DNA from: an uncultured Planctomycetia bacterium
GTDB taxonomy: Bacteria; Planctomycetota; Phycisphaerae; FEN-1346; JAACEH01
Length of the DNA: 64,000 nt
Direction: 5' to 3'
NCBI GenBank assembly: GCA_903929765.1
Contig: CAIYVX010000013.1
Coordinates: 1 to 64,000, forward strand
The notes under the pieces were generated by a model. That model had not been told where the DNA came from and made no database searches. It saw only the letters and a list, made by a program, of their open reading frames with translations. The position numbers and the translations under genes were made by a program. This document shows positions 8,922 through 17,022 of the stretch, piece by piece; position 1 is the stretch's first letter, and each line of letters begins with the position of its first letter.

Positions 8922-8963
8922 CTAAGGCCAAAGGCTTAAGGAACAACAAACGGCAACGGCCAA
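8922..8963 (+). repeat. Short GGCTTAAGG/AACGGCAACGGC repeat island
   Basis: AGACCTAAGGCCAAAGGCTTAAGG followed by the AACAACAAACGGCAACGG linker, close to the copy at 56450-56480. It lies between the divergent 7346-8911 and doxX-like genes. The rest of the gap to 9099 holds only a possible weak -10 (TACAAT near 9057). Confidence 0.55.
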
Positions 8964-9099
8964 CGCCGGACGCCGGCGCGCTTTGTTGATTATCGGCTGA
9001 ATTCGGTCTGGAGGCGAGGGGACAACAGCCAACTTCGCGCCGGGGCGGCAAGACGGTACAATCACTTTTCTGGCAAGTCCTATAAAGGAGGTAATCGGC

Positions 9100-9624
9100 A
9101 TGGGCAAGATATTTTCGAGTGAGACGGGGGCGCTGTTCCTGCGGCTGGTGGTGGGGCTGACGTTTTTCTATCACGGCGGGCAGAAAATGTTCGGGTGGTT
9201 CCCGTCACCGGGCCACCCCGGCGGCTGGGACAGCACGATTCAGTTCATGATGGGCATGAGCGTGGCCGGGCACCATATACCGCAATGGCTGGCCATGGCC
9301 GTGCCGATCACGGAGTTCGTGGGCGGGTGCTGCATATTGGTCGGACTGCTGACGCGGTTCTGGGGCGCGGGCCTGGCGATCAATATGATCATGGCCGTGG
9401 TGCTGGTGCACGGGCCGGCCTGTTTTGGGAAGAACGGCGAATTGCTTTCCATTAACGTGATCGTGAACCAGCTAACCTTGCCGGTGCTACTCTGGGCGAT
9501 GTCGATGGCCCTGTTTCTGGGCGGGCCGGGGAAATGGTATCTGGCCGACATCGAAGGCTGGGCGCTGGGCGTGAAGGGCGGAGGCGGCGGAAAGAGCAAG
9601 GCGAAGAAGCCGAAAGAGGAATAA
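9100..9624 (+). CDS. DoxX family membrane protein
   Basis: A 174-residue, four-helix membrane protein of the DoxX/TQO small-subunit-like family. Features are GLTFFYHGGQKMFGWF in helix 1, a helix-2 segment PITEFVGGCCILVGLLTRF, and a polar Lys-rich C-terminal tail after GGGGGK. Members are linked to redox stress, quinone chemistry or membrane integrity; the precise substrate is unknown. The start is clear, with AAAGGAGGT 8 bases before ATG. An AT-rich repeat begins directly at its stop codon. Confidence 0.85.
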   Translation: MGKIFSSETGALFLRLVVGLTFFYHGGQKMFGWFPSPGHPGGWDSTIQFMMGMSVAGHHIPQWLAMAVPITEFVGGCCILVGLLTRFWGAGLAINMIMAVVLVHGPACFGKNGELLSINVIVNQLTLPVLLWAMSMALFLGGPGKWYLADIEGWALGVKGGGGGKSKAKKPKEE

Positions 9625-9712
9625 TTCAAAGTTAAAAATGAAAAATTAAAAATGTAGAAGAAAAAACAAAAAGAAAACAATAACAGGGACAACAAGGAAA
9701 GGCGAGGACGAC
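9625..9712 (+). repeat. AT-rich repeat block plus purine-rich linker
   Basis: Immediately after the stop codon comes GTTAAAAATGAAAAATTAAAAATG, then GAAGAAAAAACAAAAAGAAAAC. It is very AT-rich against a GC-rich background. The same AATTAAAAATG block follows six other + strand genes. Confidence 0.75.
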
Positions 9713-10798
9713 GTGGCTTACGAGATTACTTTGGTGATGGGCGACGGAACGGGGCCGGAGTTGGCGGAGGCCACGCGGCGATGCGTGGACGCGACCGGCG
9801 TGGCGATTAATTGGGACGTGCAAGAGGCGGGCGTGGACGTAATGGAGAAGGCCGGGACGCCGTTGCCGCAAGCGCTGCTGGACTCGATCGCCCGGACGCA
9901 CCTGGCCCTGAAGGCCCCGATCACGACGCCGGTGGGCAAGGGTTTTCGGTCGGTGAACGTGGCCTTGCGGCAGATGTTCGATTTGTATTGCTGCCTGCGG
10001 CCATGCAAGACTTATCGCGGCGTGCGGAGCAAGTACAAGGGGATCGACCTGGTCCTGTTCCGCGAGAACACGGAAGATCTGTACCTGGGCATCGAGTTCA
10101 AGAAGGGGGCGGACGACACGGAAGAGTTGATTCGCTGGCTGAATGCCCACGGCGAGAAGAAGGTGCGGGCGGGGTCGGGGATTTCGATCAAGCCGATCTC
10201 GACGGAGGGGACGAAACGGATTCACAAGTACGCCTTCGAGTACGCCAGGAAATACGGGCGGAAAAAAATTACGACGGTGCACAAGGCGAACATCATGAAG
10301 TTCACGGACGGGCTGTGGCTGGAGGCGGCGCGGGAAGTGGCGGCCGAATATCCGGACATCGAGTTCGAGGACCGGATTGTGGATAATATGTGCATGCAGT
10401 TGGTGCAGAAGCCGGAGACTTACGATTGCCTGGTGCTGCCGAACCTGTACGGGGACATTCTGAGCGACCTGTGCGCGGGGCTGGTGGGCGGACTGGGCGT
10501 GGCCCCGGGGGCGAACATCGGCGAGAAGACGGCGACGTTTGAGGCGACGCACGGGTCGGCCCCGAAGTACAAGGGCCAGAACAAAGTCAATCCGACGGCG
10601 CTGATTTTGTCGGGGGCGCTGATGCTGCGGCACATCGGGGAAGAAAAAGCGGCGAAGCGGTTGGAAAAGGCCGTGGCGAAGGTGATTCGGGAGGGCAACG
10701 CGGTGACTTACGACATGAAGCCCCAGCGCGATGATCCGACGGCGGTGGGGACGAGAGAGATGGCGGAGGCGATTGTGGCGGCGATGGGAAGAAAATGA
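9713..10798 (+). CDS. NAD-dependent isocitrate dehydrogenase
   Basis: A 361-residue member of the isocitrate/isopropylmalate dehydrogenase family, expected to convert isocitrate to 2-oxoglutarate in the TCA cycle. Visible motifs are GDGTGPE at the start, [14 protein letters not shown] around residue 120, the catalytic-Lys region TVHKANIMK near 190, and [19 protein letters not shown] near 245. The last resembles NAD-linked rather than NADP-linked (Icd) enzymes. GTG 9713 follows AAAGGCGAGG. The TGA stop is the first base triplet of an AT-rich repeat block. Isopropylmalate dehydrogenase is less likely because of the NMCMQLV and ENTED motifs. Confidence 0.85.
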   Translation: MAYEITLVMGDGTGPELAEATRRCVDATGVAINWDVQEAGVDVMEKAGTPLPQALLDSIARTHLALKAPITTPVGKGFRSVNVALRQMFDLYCCLRPCKTYRGVRSKYKGIDLVLFRENTEDLYLGIEFKKGADDTEELIRWLNAHGEKKVRAGSGISIKPISTEGTKRIHKYAFEYARKYGRKKITTVHKANIMKFTDGLWLEAAREVAAEYPDIEFEDRIVDNMCMQLVQKPETYDCLVLPNLYGDILSDLCAGLVGGLGVAPGANIGEKTATFEATHGSAPKYKGQNKVNPTALILSGALMLRHIGEEKAAKRLEKAVAKVIREGNAVTYDMKPQRDDPTAVGTREMAEAIVAAMGRK

Positions 10799-10905
10799 AA
10801 AATTAAAAATGCAAAATTAAAAATGGAAAAAGCGAAGAAGAAGAAACGGCGTCCCCCAGCAATGCTGGGGGCTTAAAAAGAAGAAGCAACGGCACGGTGG
10901 AGAAT
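10796..10905 (+). repeat. Composite island: AT-rich block plus CCCCCAGC hairpin
   Basis: AT-rich block 10796-10826 overlaps the upstream stop codon. It is followed by an AAGAAGAAACGG linker and the hairpin CCCCCAGCAATGCTGGGGG (10854-10872) with a GCTT tail, then AAGAAGCAACGGCA. The same order recurs at 20135 and 43483. Confidence 0.8.
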
Positions 10906-10909
10906 TGCT

Positions 10910-12352
10910 ATGGCAGACAAAGATCCTTATGCGGTCGCCGACAATCCCCTGGTCTCGCGGTACGCGTCGGCGGAGATGTCGCACCTGTTTTCTCCGCGCT
11001 TCAAGCATGGCACTTGGCGGCGGATATGGATCGCCCTGGCCGAGGCGGAACAGGAATTGGGCGTGGAGATTCCCCCGGCGGCGATTGCGGAGATGAAGCG
11101 GCACGAGACGGAGATTGATTTTGACCGGGCGGCGCAGTTGGAAAAAGAGTTGCGGCACGACGTGATGGCGCACGTGCACGCCTTCGGCGAGGCAGCGCCC
11201 AAGGCGAAGGCGTTAATTCACCTCGGGGCGACCAGTTGCGAGGTGACGGACAATACCGAGTTGATTCAGATGCGCGAAGGCTTGCGGCTCTTGCGGCGGC
11301 GCGTGCTGGCGGTGCTGGCGCCGCTGGCGAAGTTTGCGCGGGAGCAACGGTCACAACCGATTCTGGCCCGGACGCATTTTCAGCCGGCTCAGTTGACGAC
11401 GGTGGGGAAACGGGCGTGCCTGTGGCTCTACGATCTGCTGACGGATTTTGAGGAACTCTCTGCCCTGGCGGAAAAAATTCCGTTTCGTTCGACCAAGGGG
11501 ACGACCGGGACGCAGGGGTCGTTCCTGGCCCTCTTTGACGGCGATCACGAAAAGGTGCGGCAGTTGGAGAAGCTGGTGGCCAAGAAGATGGGCTTCGAGC
11601 GAATCGTGCCGGTGACGGGGCAGACTTATTCGCGGAAGCTCGACGCGCGGGTGATGGCGGCGCTGGGGCAGGTGGGGCAGACGGCGCACAAGTTTGCCAA
11701 CGACCTGCGGCTCATGGCGGGCCTCAAGGAAATGGAAGAGCCGTTCGAGACGGCGCAGGTCGGCTCGTCGGCGATGGCGTATAAAAGGAATCCGATGCGG
11801 TGCGAACGGATGACGGGGCTGGCGCGGTTTTTGATGGCCCTGGAACCGGCGGCGGGGCAGACGGCGGCGGAACAGTGGTTGGAGCGGACGCTGGACGACA
11901 GTGCGGCGCGGCGATTGGTGATTTCGCAGGGCTTCCTGGCGGCTGACGCGATACTTTTGATTTTCGCCAACGTCGCGGCAGGTCTGGTGGTCTATCCCAA
12001 GCAGATCGGGCGGCACATCGCCGAGGAGTTGCCGTTCATGGCGACGGAGGCGATTCTGATGGCGGGCGTTCGCGCCGGCGGCGACCGGCAGGAGTTGCAC
12101 GAACGGATTCGCCGTCACAGCCAGGAGGCGGCACGGGTGGTGAAGGCCGAGGGCGGGGAGAACGACCTGGTGTCGCGTCTCCGTGGCGATGCGGCGTTTG
12201 CGAAAGTCGATCTGGAAGCGGAGTTGAAGCCGGAGAAGTTCATTGGCCGCGCGGCCGAGCAGGTGGATGAATTTTTGAAGACGGAAGTCGAGCCGCTGCT
12301 GGAGGAGCTGAAGGCGGAGTTGGGGGGGAAAGCGGTGGAGTTAAGGGTGTAG
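10910..12352 (+). CDS. purB: Adenylosuccinate lyase
   Basis: A 480-residue fumarase/aspartase superfamily enzyme that cleaves SAICAR and adenylosuccinate in purine synthesis. The superfamily signature SSAMAYKRNPMRCE is at about residues 285-298, HLGATSCEVTDN near residue 105 carries substrate-binding residues, and ARTHFQPAQ near 153 holds the catalytic His region. The length is normal for the eukaryote-like longer PurB forms. The ribosome binding site is weak (GGAG 9 bases upstream). An AT-rich repeat starts 2 bases after the stop, so the gene is probably expressed on its own. Confidence 0.92.
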   Translation: MADKDPYAVADNPLVSRYASAEMSHLFSPRFKHGTWRRIWIALAEAEQELGVEIPPAAIAEMKRHETEIDFDRAAQLEKELRHDVMAHVHAFGEAAPKAKALIHLGATSCEVTDNTELIQMREGLRLLRRRVLAVLAPLAKFAREQRSQPILARTHFQPAQLTTVGKRACLWLYDLLTDFEELSALAEKIPFRSTKGTTGTQGSFLALFDGDHEKVRQLEKLVAKKMGFERIVPVTGQTYSRKLDARVMAALGQVGQTAHKFANDLRLMAGLKEMEEPFETAQVGSSAMAYKRNPMRCERMTGLARFLMALEPAAGQTAAEQWLERTLDDSAARRLVISQGFLAADAILLIFANVAAGLVVYPKQIGRHIAEELPFMATEAILMAGVRAGGDRQELHERIRRHSQEAARVVKAEGGENDLVSRLRGDAAFAKVDLEAELKPEKFIGRAAEQVDEFLKTEVEPLLEELKAELGGKAVELRV

Positions 12353-12412
12353 GGGAATTAAAAATTAAAAATGCAAAATTAAAAATTGAGAAGTAAAGAG
12401 GCGGAAACATCG
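12353..12412 (+). repeat. AT-rich repeat block after purB
   Basis: GAATTAAAAATTAAAAATG then CAAAATTAAAAATTGAG, starting 2 bases past the TAG stop, then a short purine-rich stretch. There is no hairpin core in this copy. Confidence 0.75.
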
Positions 12413-12493
12413 GCTTAAATTGCAAGAACCCTTTTCCGGGGGCAGCGTCTTTTATAGTAGCAAGGACACGAAAGACGCACTGGAGGGTTCGAC

Positions 12494-13291
12494 ATGCAAT
12501 TCGCCAGTCTGGGCCGTGCGGGTTGGGTGAGTTTTCTCCTGATGGGGTGTGTCTTATGCGTAGGTTGTGGAGAGGCGTCCCCGGCGGCGCGAACGCCTTT
12601 TATGCATCTTCTGTCGATTGATTTTCGGCCGGACAATTCCAAACTGATTGACGTTCGCCTCGATGGGGATCTGTTGGTGACGCAGGAGGTTGGTGGCGAC
12701 GTTGCCAACTGGGATCCCTTGATAAAGCGGTTGAGCAAGGTGGCGCGTGACGTCCGGGCGGACCGGCGTAGCGGCGCAGTGACGGAGATCGTGATTATGG
12801 CTGGCGATCGAGTGCCGTATGAAGTGCTGGGAGCGGTGTTCGCTTGTGGCAGTGAGCCCAGCGGGTACTGTGGAGAGTTTTTGGCGGAGGTCGAACCGGA
12901 AAAGGACGTGCGACTGGTGTTGCGGCAACCGGCTTCTGCGGCAGAGGAAGCGCGTTCGAGGTTGCAGCAATATGTCTGTGCCAGGGAGTCGGTGCATAGC
13001 CTGGAGGCGTGGCGGCCGCCTGAGGCAGCGAAGTTCCGCTATATTCGCGTCGATTTATTTGCGGCGCATCCGGAGCAGGGAGAAGCCGCGGGCCAGATGG
13101 TCAATGCAGTGGCGACGGAGCCTTGGGCATTGCAGGCGGCGCTGGCCAAGTTGCGGGGTGCGGCGGGGGGCGATTCGCAGGCGGTGCTGGTTTCGCCGGA
13201 TGAGGCGATCAGTCAGAAGGAAGTCATGGCCGCTTGTCGGGCAGCGGTGGGGGCGGGATTCAGGGAGATTTACTTCACACCACCTAAGTGA
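12494..13291 (+). CDS. Lipoprotein with ExbD-like periplasmic segments
   Basis: A 265-residue putative lipoprotein. The signal sequence ends in lipobox LCVGC (Cys25), preceded by GGAGG at a good distance. Two segments, IVIMAGDRVPYEVLGAVF and VLVSPDEAISQKEVMAACRA, resemble the conserved region of ExbD/TolR periplasmic domains, the second ending GFREIYF. There is no ExbD-type membrane anchor, so this would be a lipid-anchored relative, possibly of MotA/TolQ-ExbB gene sets not present here. The resemblance is by eye and moderate. Confidence 0.6.
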   Translation: MQFASLGRAGWVSFLLMGCVLCVGCGEASPAARTPFMHLLSIDFRPDNSKLIDVRLDGDLLVTQEVGGDVANWDPLIKRLSKVARDVRADRRSGAVTEIVIMAGDRVPYEVLGAVFACGSEPSGYCGEFLAEVEPEKDVRLVLRQPASAAEEARSRLQQYVCARESVHSLEAWRPPEAAKFRYIRVDLFAAHPEQGEAAGQMVNAVATEPWALQAALAKLRGAAGGDSQAVLVSPDEAISQKEVMAACRAAVGAGFREIYFTPPK

Positions 13292-13302
13292 GCGGAGGTT
13301 TC

Positions 13303-13520
13303 TGGCCTCAACCCCTCACCCGGCCCTTCGGGCCACCCTCTCCCAAGGGAGAGGGGTGAAACGGCAACGGCAAACGGAAAACGGCGTCTTACAATGTTGG
13401 GCCAGGGCCCAACCTACGTGGTGCGTGCAAGCACGCACCCACATAACGGCAAACCCAGAACATATTCGAGCGGCATTCGGCGAAACATGGCGGCAAACTG
13501 CGGCCGCCATGCCACCCGTC
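13303..13520 (+). repeat. Large composite island of four different hairpin repeats
   Basis: In order: a CCCTCACCC...GGGAGAGGGG element (13308-13358), a CAACGGCAAACGG linker, hairpin TTGGGCCAGGGCCCAACCTAC (13395-13415), hairpin GTGCGTGCAAGCACGCACCC (13421-13440) with ACATAACGGC, and a CATGGCGGC...GCCGCCATGCCACCC hairpin near 13488-13518. The last abuts the stop codon of the convergent minus-strand gene. It fills the whole gap between two convergent genes. Confidence 0.8.
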
Positions 13521-14514
13521 ATTTTGTTTCGGAGTCTTGGGTGCGGCGGAAGATGGCGCGGAGGCGGGCGACGAGGGCGTGGCGAAATTCCTTCTTGTGT
13601 TCGAGGAGTTCGTGGACGCCGAGGAGGGCGGTGGCCAGGAGGAGCGGAAGGAAATAGTAGATGGCGCGGAAGGCCAGGAGCGTGGCGGCGAGGCGGTCGG
13701 CGGAGATGGTGTCGGAGAGGAAGGCGGCCAGGACGAGTTCGATGATGCCCAGGCCCCCGGGCACTTGGCTCACGAGGCCGGCGACGATGGCCAGAAGGTA
13801 GATGCCGAGGAAGGCGTGCCAGGAAATGACGCCGGGGGGCAGCAGACAGAAGAGGACGCTGGCGGCGATGGCCAGGTCGATGACGGCCAGGACGAGTTGG
13901 CCGAGGGCGATGGAAAGCGAGGGCGAGTGGATGGCCACTTGGCGGATGACGAACGGCCGGCGGCGCAGGGCGGTAAAGATGAGGTACGCGGCGGCGAGGC
14001 CGAGGAAGAGGTAGCCCAGGGGCCGGGTGTCGGCGAAGGGGATGTGGAGTGAAGCGGGCAGGGCCAGGGGGGCGACGAGGAAAGCCGCGCCGCCGAGAGT
14101 GAGGAAGCCGAGCCAGAAAGTGAGGCCGCAGAAAAAGGCGATGGTGGCGATTTCGCGGGCGGAGAGGCCGCGCGTGGAGTAGAGGCGGTAGCGGACGACC
14201 AGGCCGCCGAAAAGGGTGTGGCCGATGTTGTTGGAAAAGGCGTAGGCGATGAAGCCGTAAGCGTTGGCCAGGGGCGGCGGGAGTTTGAGGCGAAGGTAGT
14301 GGAGGGCCAGGAGGTCGTAGCAGCTCAGGACGAAGTAACTGAGCAGGGTGAGGCCGACGGCGAGGACGAGTTGCCAGGGGGCGAAGTCGTGAAGCTGGCG
14401 GACGACTTCGTCGTAGTGGAGTGAGCCGAATTGTTTGTAGAGAAAGTGGAGGGCGACGGCGAAGAGGAGGAGTCCGAGGAGCGGGCTGATGAAACGGCGG
14501 AGGCGTTTGGGCAC
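13519..14514 (-). CDS. YbhN/UPF0104 family membrane protein (LPG synthase TM-like)
   Basis: A 331-residue integral membrane protein with about eight hydrophobic spans. It matches the flippase-like membrane part of MprF and YbhN. The conserved helices include YAFSNNIGHTLFGGLVVRYR near residue 95 and VSQVPGGLGIIELVLAAFL near 250, the latter being the family signature. It lacks the soluble aminoacyl-transfer domain of MprF, so it is probably a lipid transporter or flippase rather than a synthase. The C-terminal tail is Lys/Arg-rich and cytoplasmic. Its stop codon touches a palindromic repeat. Confidence 0.82.
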   Translation of the reverse strand: MPKRLRRFISPLLGLLLFAVALHFLYKQFGSLHYDEVVRQLHDFAPWQLVLAVGLTLLSYFVLSCYDLLALHYLRLKLPPPLANAYGFIAYAFSNNIGHTLFGGLVVRYRLYSTRGLSAREIATIAFFCGLTFWLGFLTLGGAAFLVAPLALPASLHIPFADTRPLGYLFLGLAAAYLIFTALRRRPFVIRQVAIHSPSLSIALGQLVLAVIDLAIAASVLFCLLPPGVISWHAFLGIYLLAIVAGLVSQVPGGLGIIELVLAAFLSDTISADRLAATLLAFRAIYYFLPLLLATALLGVHELLEHKKEFRHALVARLRAIFRRTQDSETK

Positions 14515-14519
14515 GGGGA

Positions 14520-14665
14520 GAACTCCAGGCTTCAGGCCTCAGACTTCAGGCGCAGAAGAAGAAACGGCAACGCCAAGCGGAAAACGGCATTTGATTGCGG
14601 CGGTTGTCCCCTCGATAAGCTCGGGATCACGACAAGCAACCGCATTACATAACGGCAATGGCCGG
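14520..14665 (+). repeat. Composite island: TTCAGGC block, linker, hairpin, ACATAACGG tail
   Basis: CAGGCTTCAGGCCTCAGACTT then CAGGCGCAGAAGAAGAAACGG, CAACGCCAAGCGGAAAACGG, the GGTTG...CAACC outer stem around CCCCTCGATAAGCTCGGG, and ACATAACGGCAA. Nearly the same linker recurs at 15350 and 15855. Confidence 0.8.
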
Positions 14666-14671
14666 GGACGC

Positions 14672-15025
14672 TCAGGCTTTGCCGTCCTGGCGATCAACGA
14701 TGGTTTCCAGTGATTTTACCAGTGGCGGCAGGTCGTGCGAAACGATCTCCCAAAGCATGTCGAGGTTGACTTTATCATAACCGTGAATCAGGCGGTTTCG
14801 CAGTCCGATGATCTCCGGCCAGGTGATTTCGGGATGGCGAGATTGGAACTCGGTGGAACAGCGGGCGGCGGCTTCGCCGACAACTTCAAGCAGGCGGACC
14901 AAGGCCAGACAGGCTATGCGCTGGTGGCCAAGTTCGGCACGGCTCAGGCCCTGAGCCAGCGCGATCGCTTCGCGGGCGTGGTCCAACATGTGGTGGAGAC
15001 GCACTTCGTCGCTATGCCGCGACAT
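14672..15025 (-). CDS. hepT: HepT-like ribonuclease toxin (HEPN domain, DUF86)
   Basis: A 117-residue HEPN-fold protein. The active-site motif R-x4-H-x-Y reads RNRLIHGY at residues 76-83 with Arg76, His81 and Tyr83 present, so the toxin looks intact. In the MNT-HEPN systems studied, this ribonuclease is silenced when the partner adds AMP groups to the tyrosine. It overlaps the upstream mntA-like gene by 14 bases. The operon is flanked on both sides by palindromic repeat islands. Confidence 0.87.
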   Translation of the reverse strand: MSRHSDEVRLHHMLDHAREAIALAQGLSRAELGHQRIACLALVRLLEVVGEAAARCSTEFQSRHPEITWPEIIGLRNRLIHGYDKVNLDMLWEIVSHDLPPLVKSLETIVDRQDGKA

Positions 15026-15311
15026 AGAGTTCCTCCGCTTCGGCCAGAACCTCGTCGCGGAAATAAGGGCTGAGGCACTGCGGCGTGTTCAGGTCGACAG
15101 TGCGGCCGAGCAGGCGAGAAAGTTCGTTCTGCATGGAGAAGAAGGCCAGGCCGGGGACGTGACCAGGCTCGAATTCGACGAGAACGTCAACGTCACTGGC
15201 AGGACCGAAGTCGTCACGCAGGACCGAGCCGAACAGCGAAAGCCGGCGAATGTAGTGGCGCCGGCAGAAGTCGGCAATCTGGACCCGGTCGAGAGCGATT
15301 CGCGCAGCCAT
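15012..15311 (-). CDS. mntA: MntA-like nucleotidyltransferase antitoxin
   Basis: A 99-residue minimal nucleotidyltransferase. The catalytic motif GSVLRDDFGPASDVD at residues 28-42 provides Gly28-Ser29 and the Asp40/Asp42 metal ligands. It is expected to AMPylate and neutralise the HepT toxin encoded just downstream with a 14-base overlap. I chose the ATG at 15311 because AAGGAG lies just upstream; a longer open frame to 15419 only translates repeat sequence. The pair may serve as phage defence or as a stability module (inference from the family). Confidence 0.87.
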   Translation of the reverse strand: MAARIALDRVQIADFCRRHYIRRLSLFGSVLRDDFGPASDVDVLVEFEPGHVPGLAFFSMQNELSRLLGRTVDLNTPQCLSPYFRDEVLAEAEELYVAA

Positions 15312-15329
15312 AGGATGCTCCTTGATTCT

Positions 15330-15432
15330 GCGGCAATTATAGCGGCAGAAAGAAGAAACGGCAACGCCAAGCGGAAAACGGCATTTGATTGCGGCGGCTG
15401 CAAACGGCGCATCCGCCACATAACGACAATGG
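15330..15432 (+). repeat. Composite island upstream of mntA-hepT
   Basis: AGAAAGAAGAAACGGCAACG, CCAAGCGGAAAACGGCATTTG, then GCGGCGGCTGCAAACGGCGC, ATCCGCCACATAACGACAA. The linker matches the copies at 14560 and 15850. Confidence 0.75.
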
Positions 15433-15452
15433 CATTATAACTTGAAAGACAG

Positions 15453-15782
15453 TCAGTTCCAGGAGCGGGCGTCGGCGCGGCTCTGGACGTAGCGGGCGAT
15501 GGCTTCGCGGTCGCGGGGCATGAGGCGGAGGAACTGGATGCCGACTTCGAAGAGTTCCTTGTCGATGGAGCTGGGGCCGACGCGGACGATGCGGCCGTGG
15601 CAGCGGGCGGTCTCCTCGGATTCGGGCAGTTGGAAGGCGAGTTGGACCTCGTCGCCCTCGGGCAGGGGCTTGGCGACAAGGACGCAGACGCCGCCCTCGG
15701 ACAGGTCGAGGGTGGCGCCGACGGTCTCGATGATGACGCGGCACTTCAGGCGCGGGTGGAGGCGGCTTTCGGTTTGGAGCAT
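15453..15782 (-). CDS. PilZ domain protein (cyclic di-GMP receptor)
   Basis: A 109-residue single-domain PilZ protein. Both ligand motifs are present: R-x3-R as RLKCR at residues 11-15 and D-x-S-x2-G as DLSEGG at residues 26-31. It should therefore bind cyclic di-GMP. The last third (EVGIQFLRL and what follows) is the usual closing strand and helix. A diguanylate cyclase gene at 60.1-61.2 kb is a possible source of the signal; its effect (motility, matrix, secretion) cannot be deduced. Confidence 0.88.
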   Translation of the reverse strand: MLQTESRLHPRLKCRVIIETVGATLDLSEGGVCVLVAKPLPEGDEVQLAFQLPESEETARCHGRIVRVGPSSIDKELFEVGIQFLRLMPRDREAIARYVQSRADARSWN

Positions 15783-15799
15783 GTGGAGTTCCTCTCGGA

Positions 15800-15930
15800 A
15801 AAAAGCAGGCCTCAGGCCTCAGACTTCAGGCGCAGCAACAAAAACAGCAGCAACAACGGCAACGCCAAGCGGAAAACGGCATTAAATTACCGCGTGGCTG
15901 CAAGCAGCCACCCCACATAAAGGCAACGGT
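15800..15930 (+). repeat. Composite island: TTCAGGC block, linker, hairpin, ACATAAAGG tail
   Basis: CAGGCCTCAGGCCTCAGACTT, CAGGCGCAGCAACAAAAAC, AACGGCAACGCCAAGCGGAA, then GTGGCTGCAAGCAGCCACCC (perfect hairpin) and CACATAAAGGCAACGG. It lies between two minus-strand genes but is + oriented like all the others. Confidence 0.8.
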
Positions 15931-15942
15931 TCCAGCGCCTAA

Positions 15943-16911
15943 CTAGCTTTTCGGCGTTTTGGGGCCGGCGGCTTCAGTGGCGTCGGCGGGGGCCATGGCC
16001 AGACGGAGCATTTCGGCCTTGGCTTCGGCGTGGACGTTGTAGGCGACCGGCAAGGATACGGCAAGCAGGTCGGCGATGTCCTGGATTTCCTGATCGACGC
16101 CTTTGAGCATGGCGGCCAGGTGGGCGGTTCTCAGGGCGAATTGGTCGTGGAAGAGGGTCACGAGTTGGTTGATGCGGGACTCGGCGGGACCGCGGACGAC
16201 GATGTCGGCGACGACGGCGGCGATGGCGACGACGGCGGCCAGGTTGAAGGCCGGGCTTTCGCGCGGCAGGGAGGCGGGGTCGTGATGGGCGCCGAGGGCC
16301 TGGCAGAGGTCGGCGGGCAGATGCCAGGATTCGGCCAGCCGGCGGCCGACCAGGGGGTGGGCGACGCCGAGAATCTTGAGTTCGATTTCGGCCAGATTCT
16401 GGGGCGAGCGGAGAAAGGTGGTGGAGACGGTGCGGTAACGCTGGGCAAAGGCGCCGGCCAGGACGGGCGAACCGACGTCGGCCAGAAGCCCGACCAGGAA
16501 GGCCTCGTCGGCGAGGCTGCGGACGGAATGGTGGGCCAGGCGGCGGGCGGCAACGGCGGTGGTCAGGCTGCGCTGCCAGAAGGTATGGAAATCGAAGTCG
16601 CGGAGGTCGCCGCCGACGGCTTCGGTCAGGTTGAAGGAGAGGGCCAGGAGCTTGGTGCCGCGCACGCCGAGGCGGACGATGGCCTGCGGCAGGCTGACTA
16701 TTGGCTGATTGCCGGCGTAGTAAGTGGAGTTGGCGTAGCGGAGCAGCTTGGCGGCCAGGGCGGGATCGCGTTCGATGGTCTCGGCCAGGCGTTCGACGGA
16801 GACGCGGGGGTCGCGGGCCAGGCGGAGCACTTCCAGGGCCACGGCCGGGATGCTGGGCAGAAAGCGGCCCTGGCGGATGGTCTGGAGAATCTGTTCTTCG
16901 GCGTCGGACAC
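15943..16911 (-). CDS. HDOD domain signalling protein
   Basis: A 322-residue protein of the HDOD class, which are HD-related helical domains without phosphohydrolase activity, found in signal output and cyclic di-GMP networks. The family start FLPSIPAVALEVLRLARDP (residues 17-35) and the motif AAKLLRYANSTYY, then LPQAIVRLGVRG, are clear. It begins at GTG with a GGGGGGA ribosome binding site. It sits next to the PilZ gene, which supports a signalling role. No other domain is attached. Confidence 0.83.
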   Translation of the reverse strand: MSDAEEQILQTIRQGRFLPSIPAVALEVLRLARDPRVSVERLAETIERDPALAAKLLRYANSTYYAGNQPIVSLPQAIVRLGVRGTKLLALSFNLTEAVGGDLRDFDFHTFWQRSLTTAVAARRLAHHSVRSLADEAFLVGLLADVGSPVLAGAFAQRYRTVSTTFLRSPQNLAEIELKILGVAHPLVGRRLAESWHLPADLCQALGAHHDPASLPRESPAFNLAAVVAIAAVVADIVVRGPAESRINQLVTLFHDQFALRTAHLAAMLKGVDQEIQDIADLLAVSLPVAYNVHAEAKAEMLRLAMAPADATEAAGPKTPKS

Positions 16912-17022
16912 GTTTGGAATAATCCCCCCGCGGCGCGTAAGATCCGGTCGCGGCCTCTGCGGCGGCTCGGATGCCGGATGATAGTTTGTTTATCGAGTGT
17001 TAAGGGGCGGGACTTTAATCGC

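Noticed and set aside
12415-12738. A 107-residue minus-strand frame at the lipoprotein start
   Set aside because: It overlaps a well-supported lipoprotein with lipobox and has no motif or start signal.
15312-15419. A longer N-terminus for MntA
   Set aside because: The extension only translates repeat DNA, and a good ribosome binding site precedes ATG 15311.
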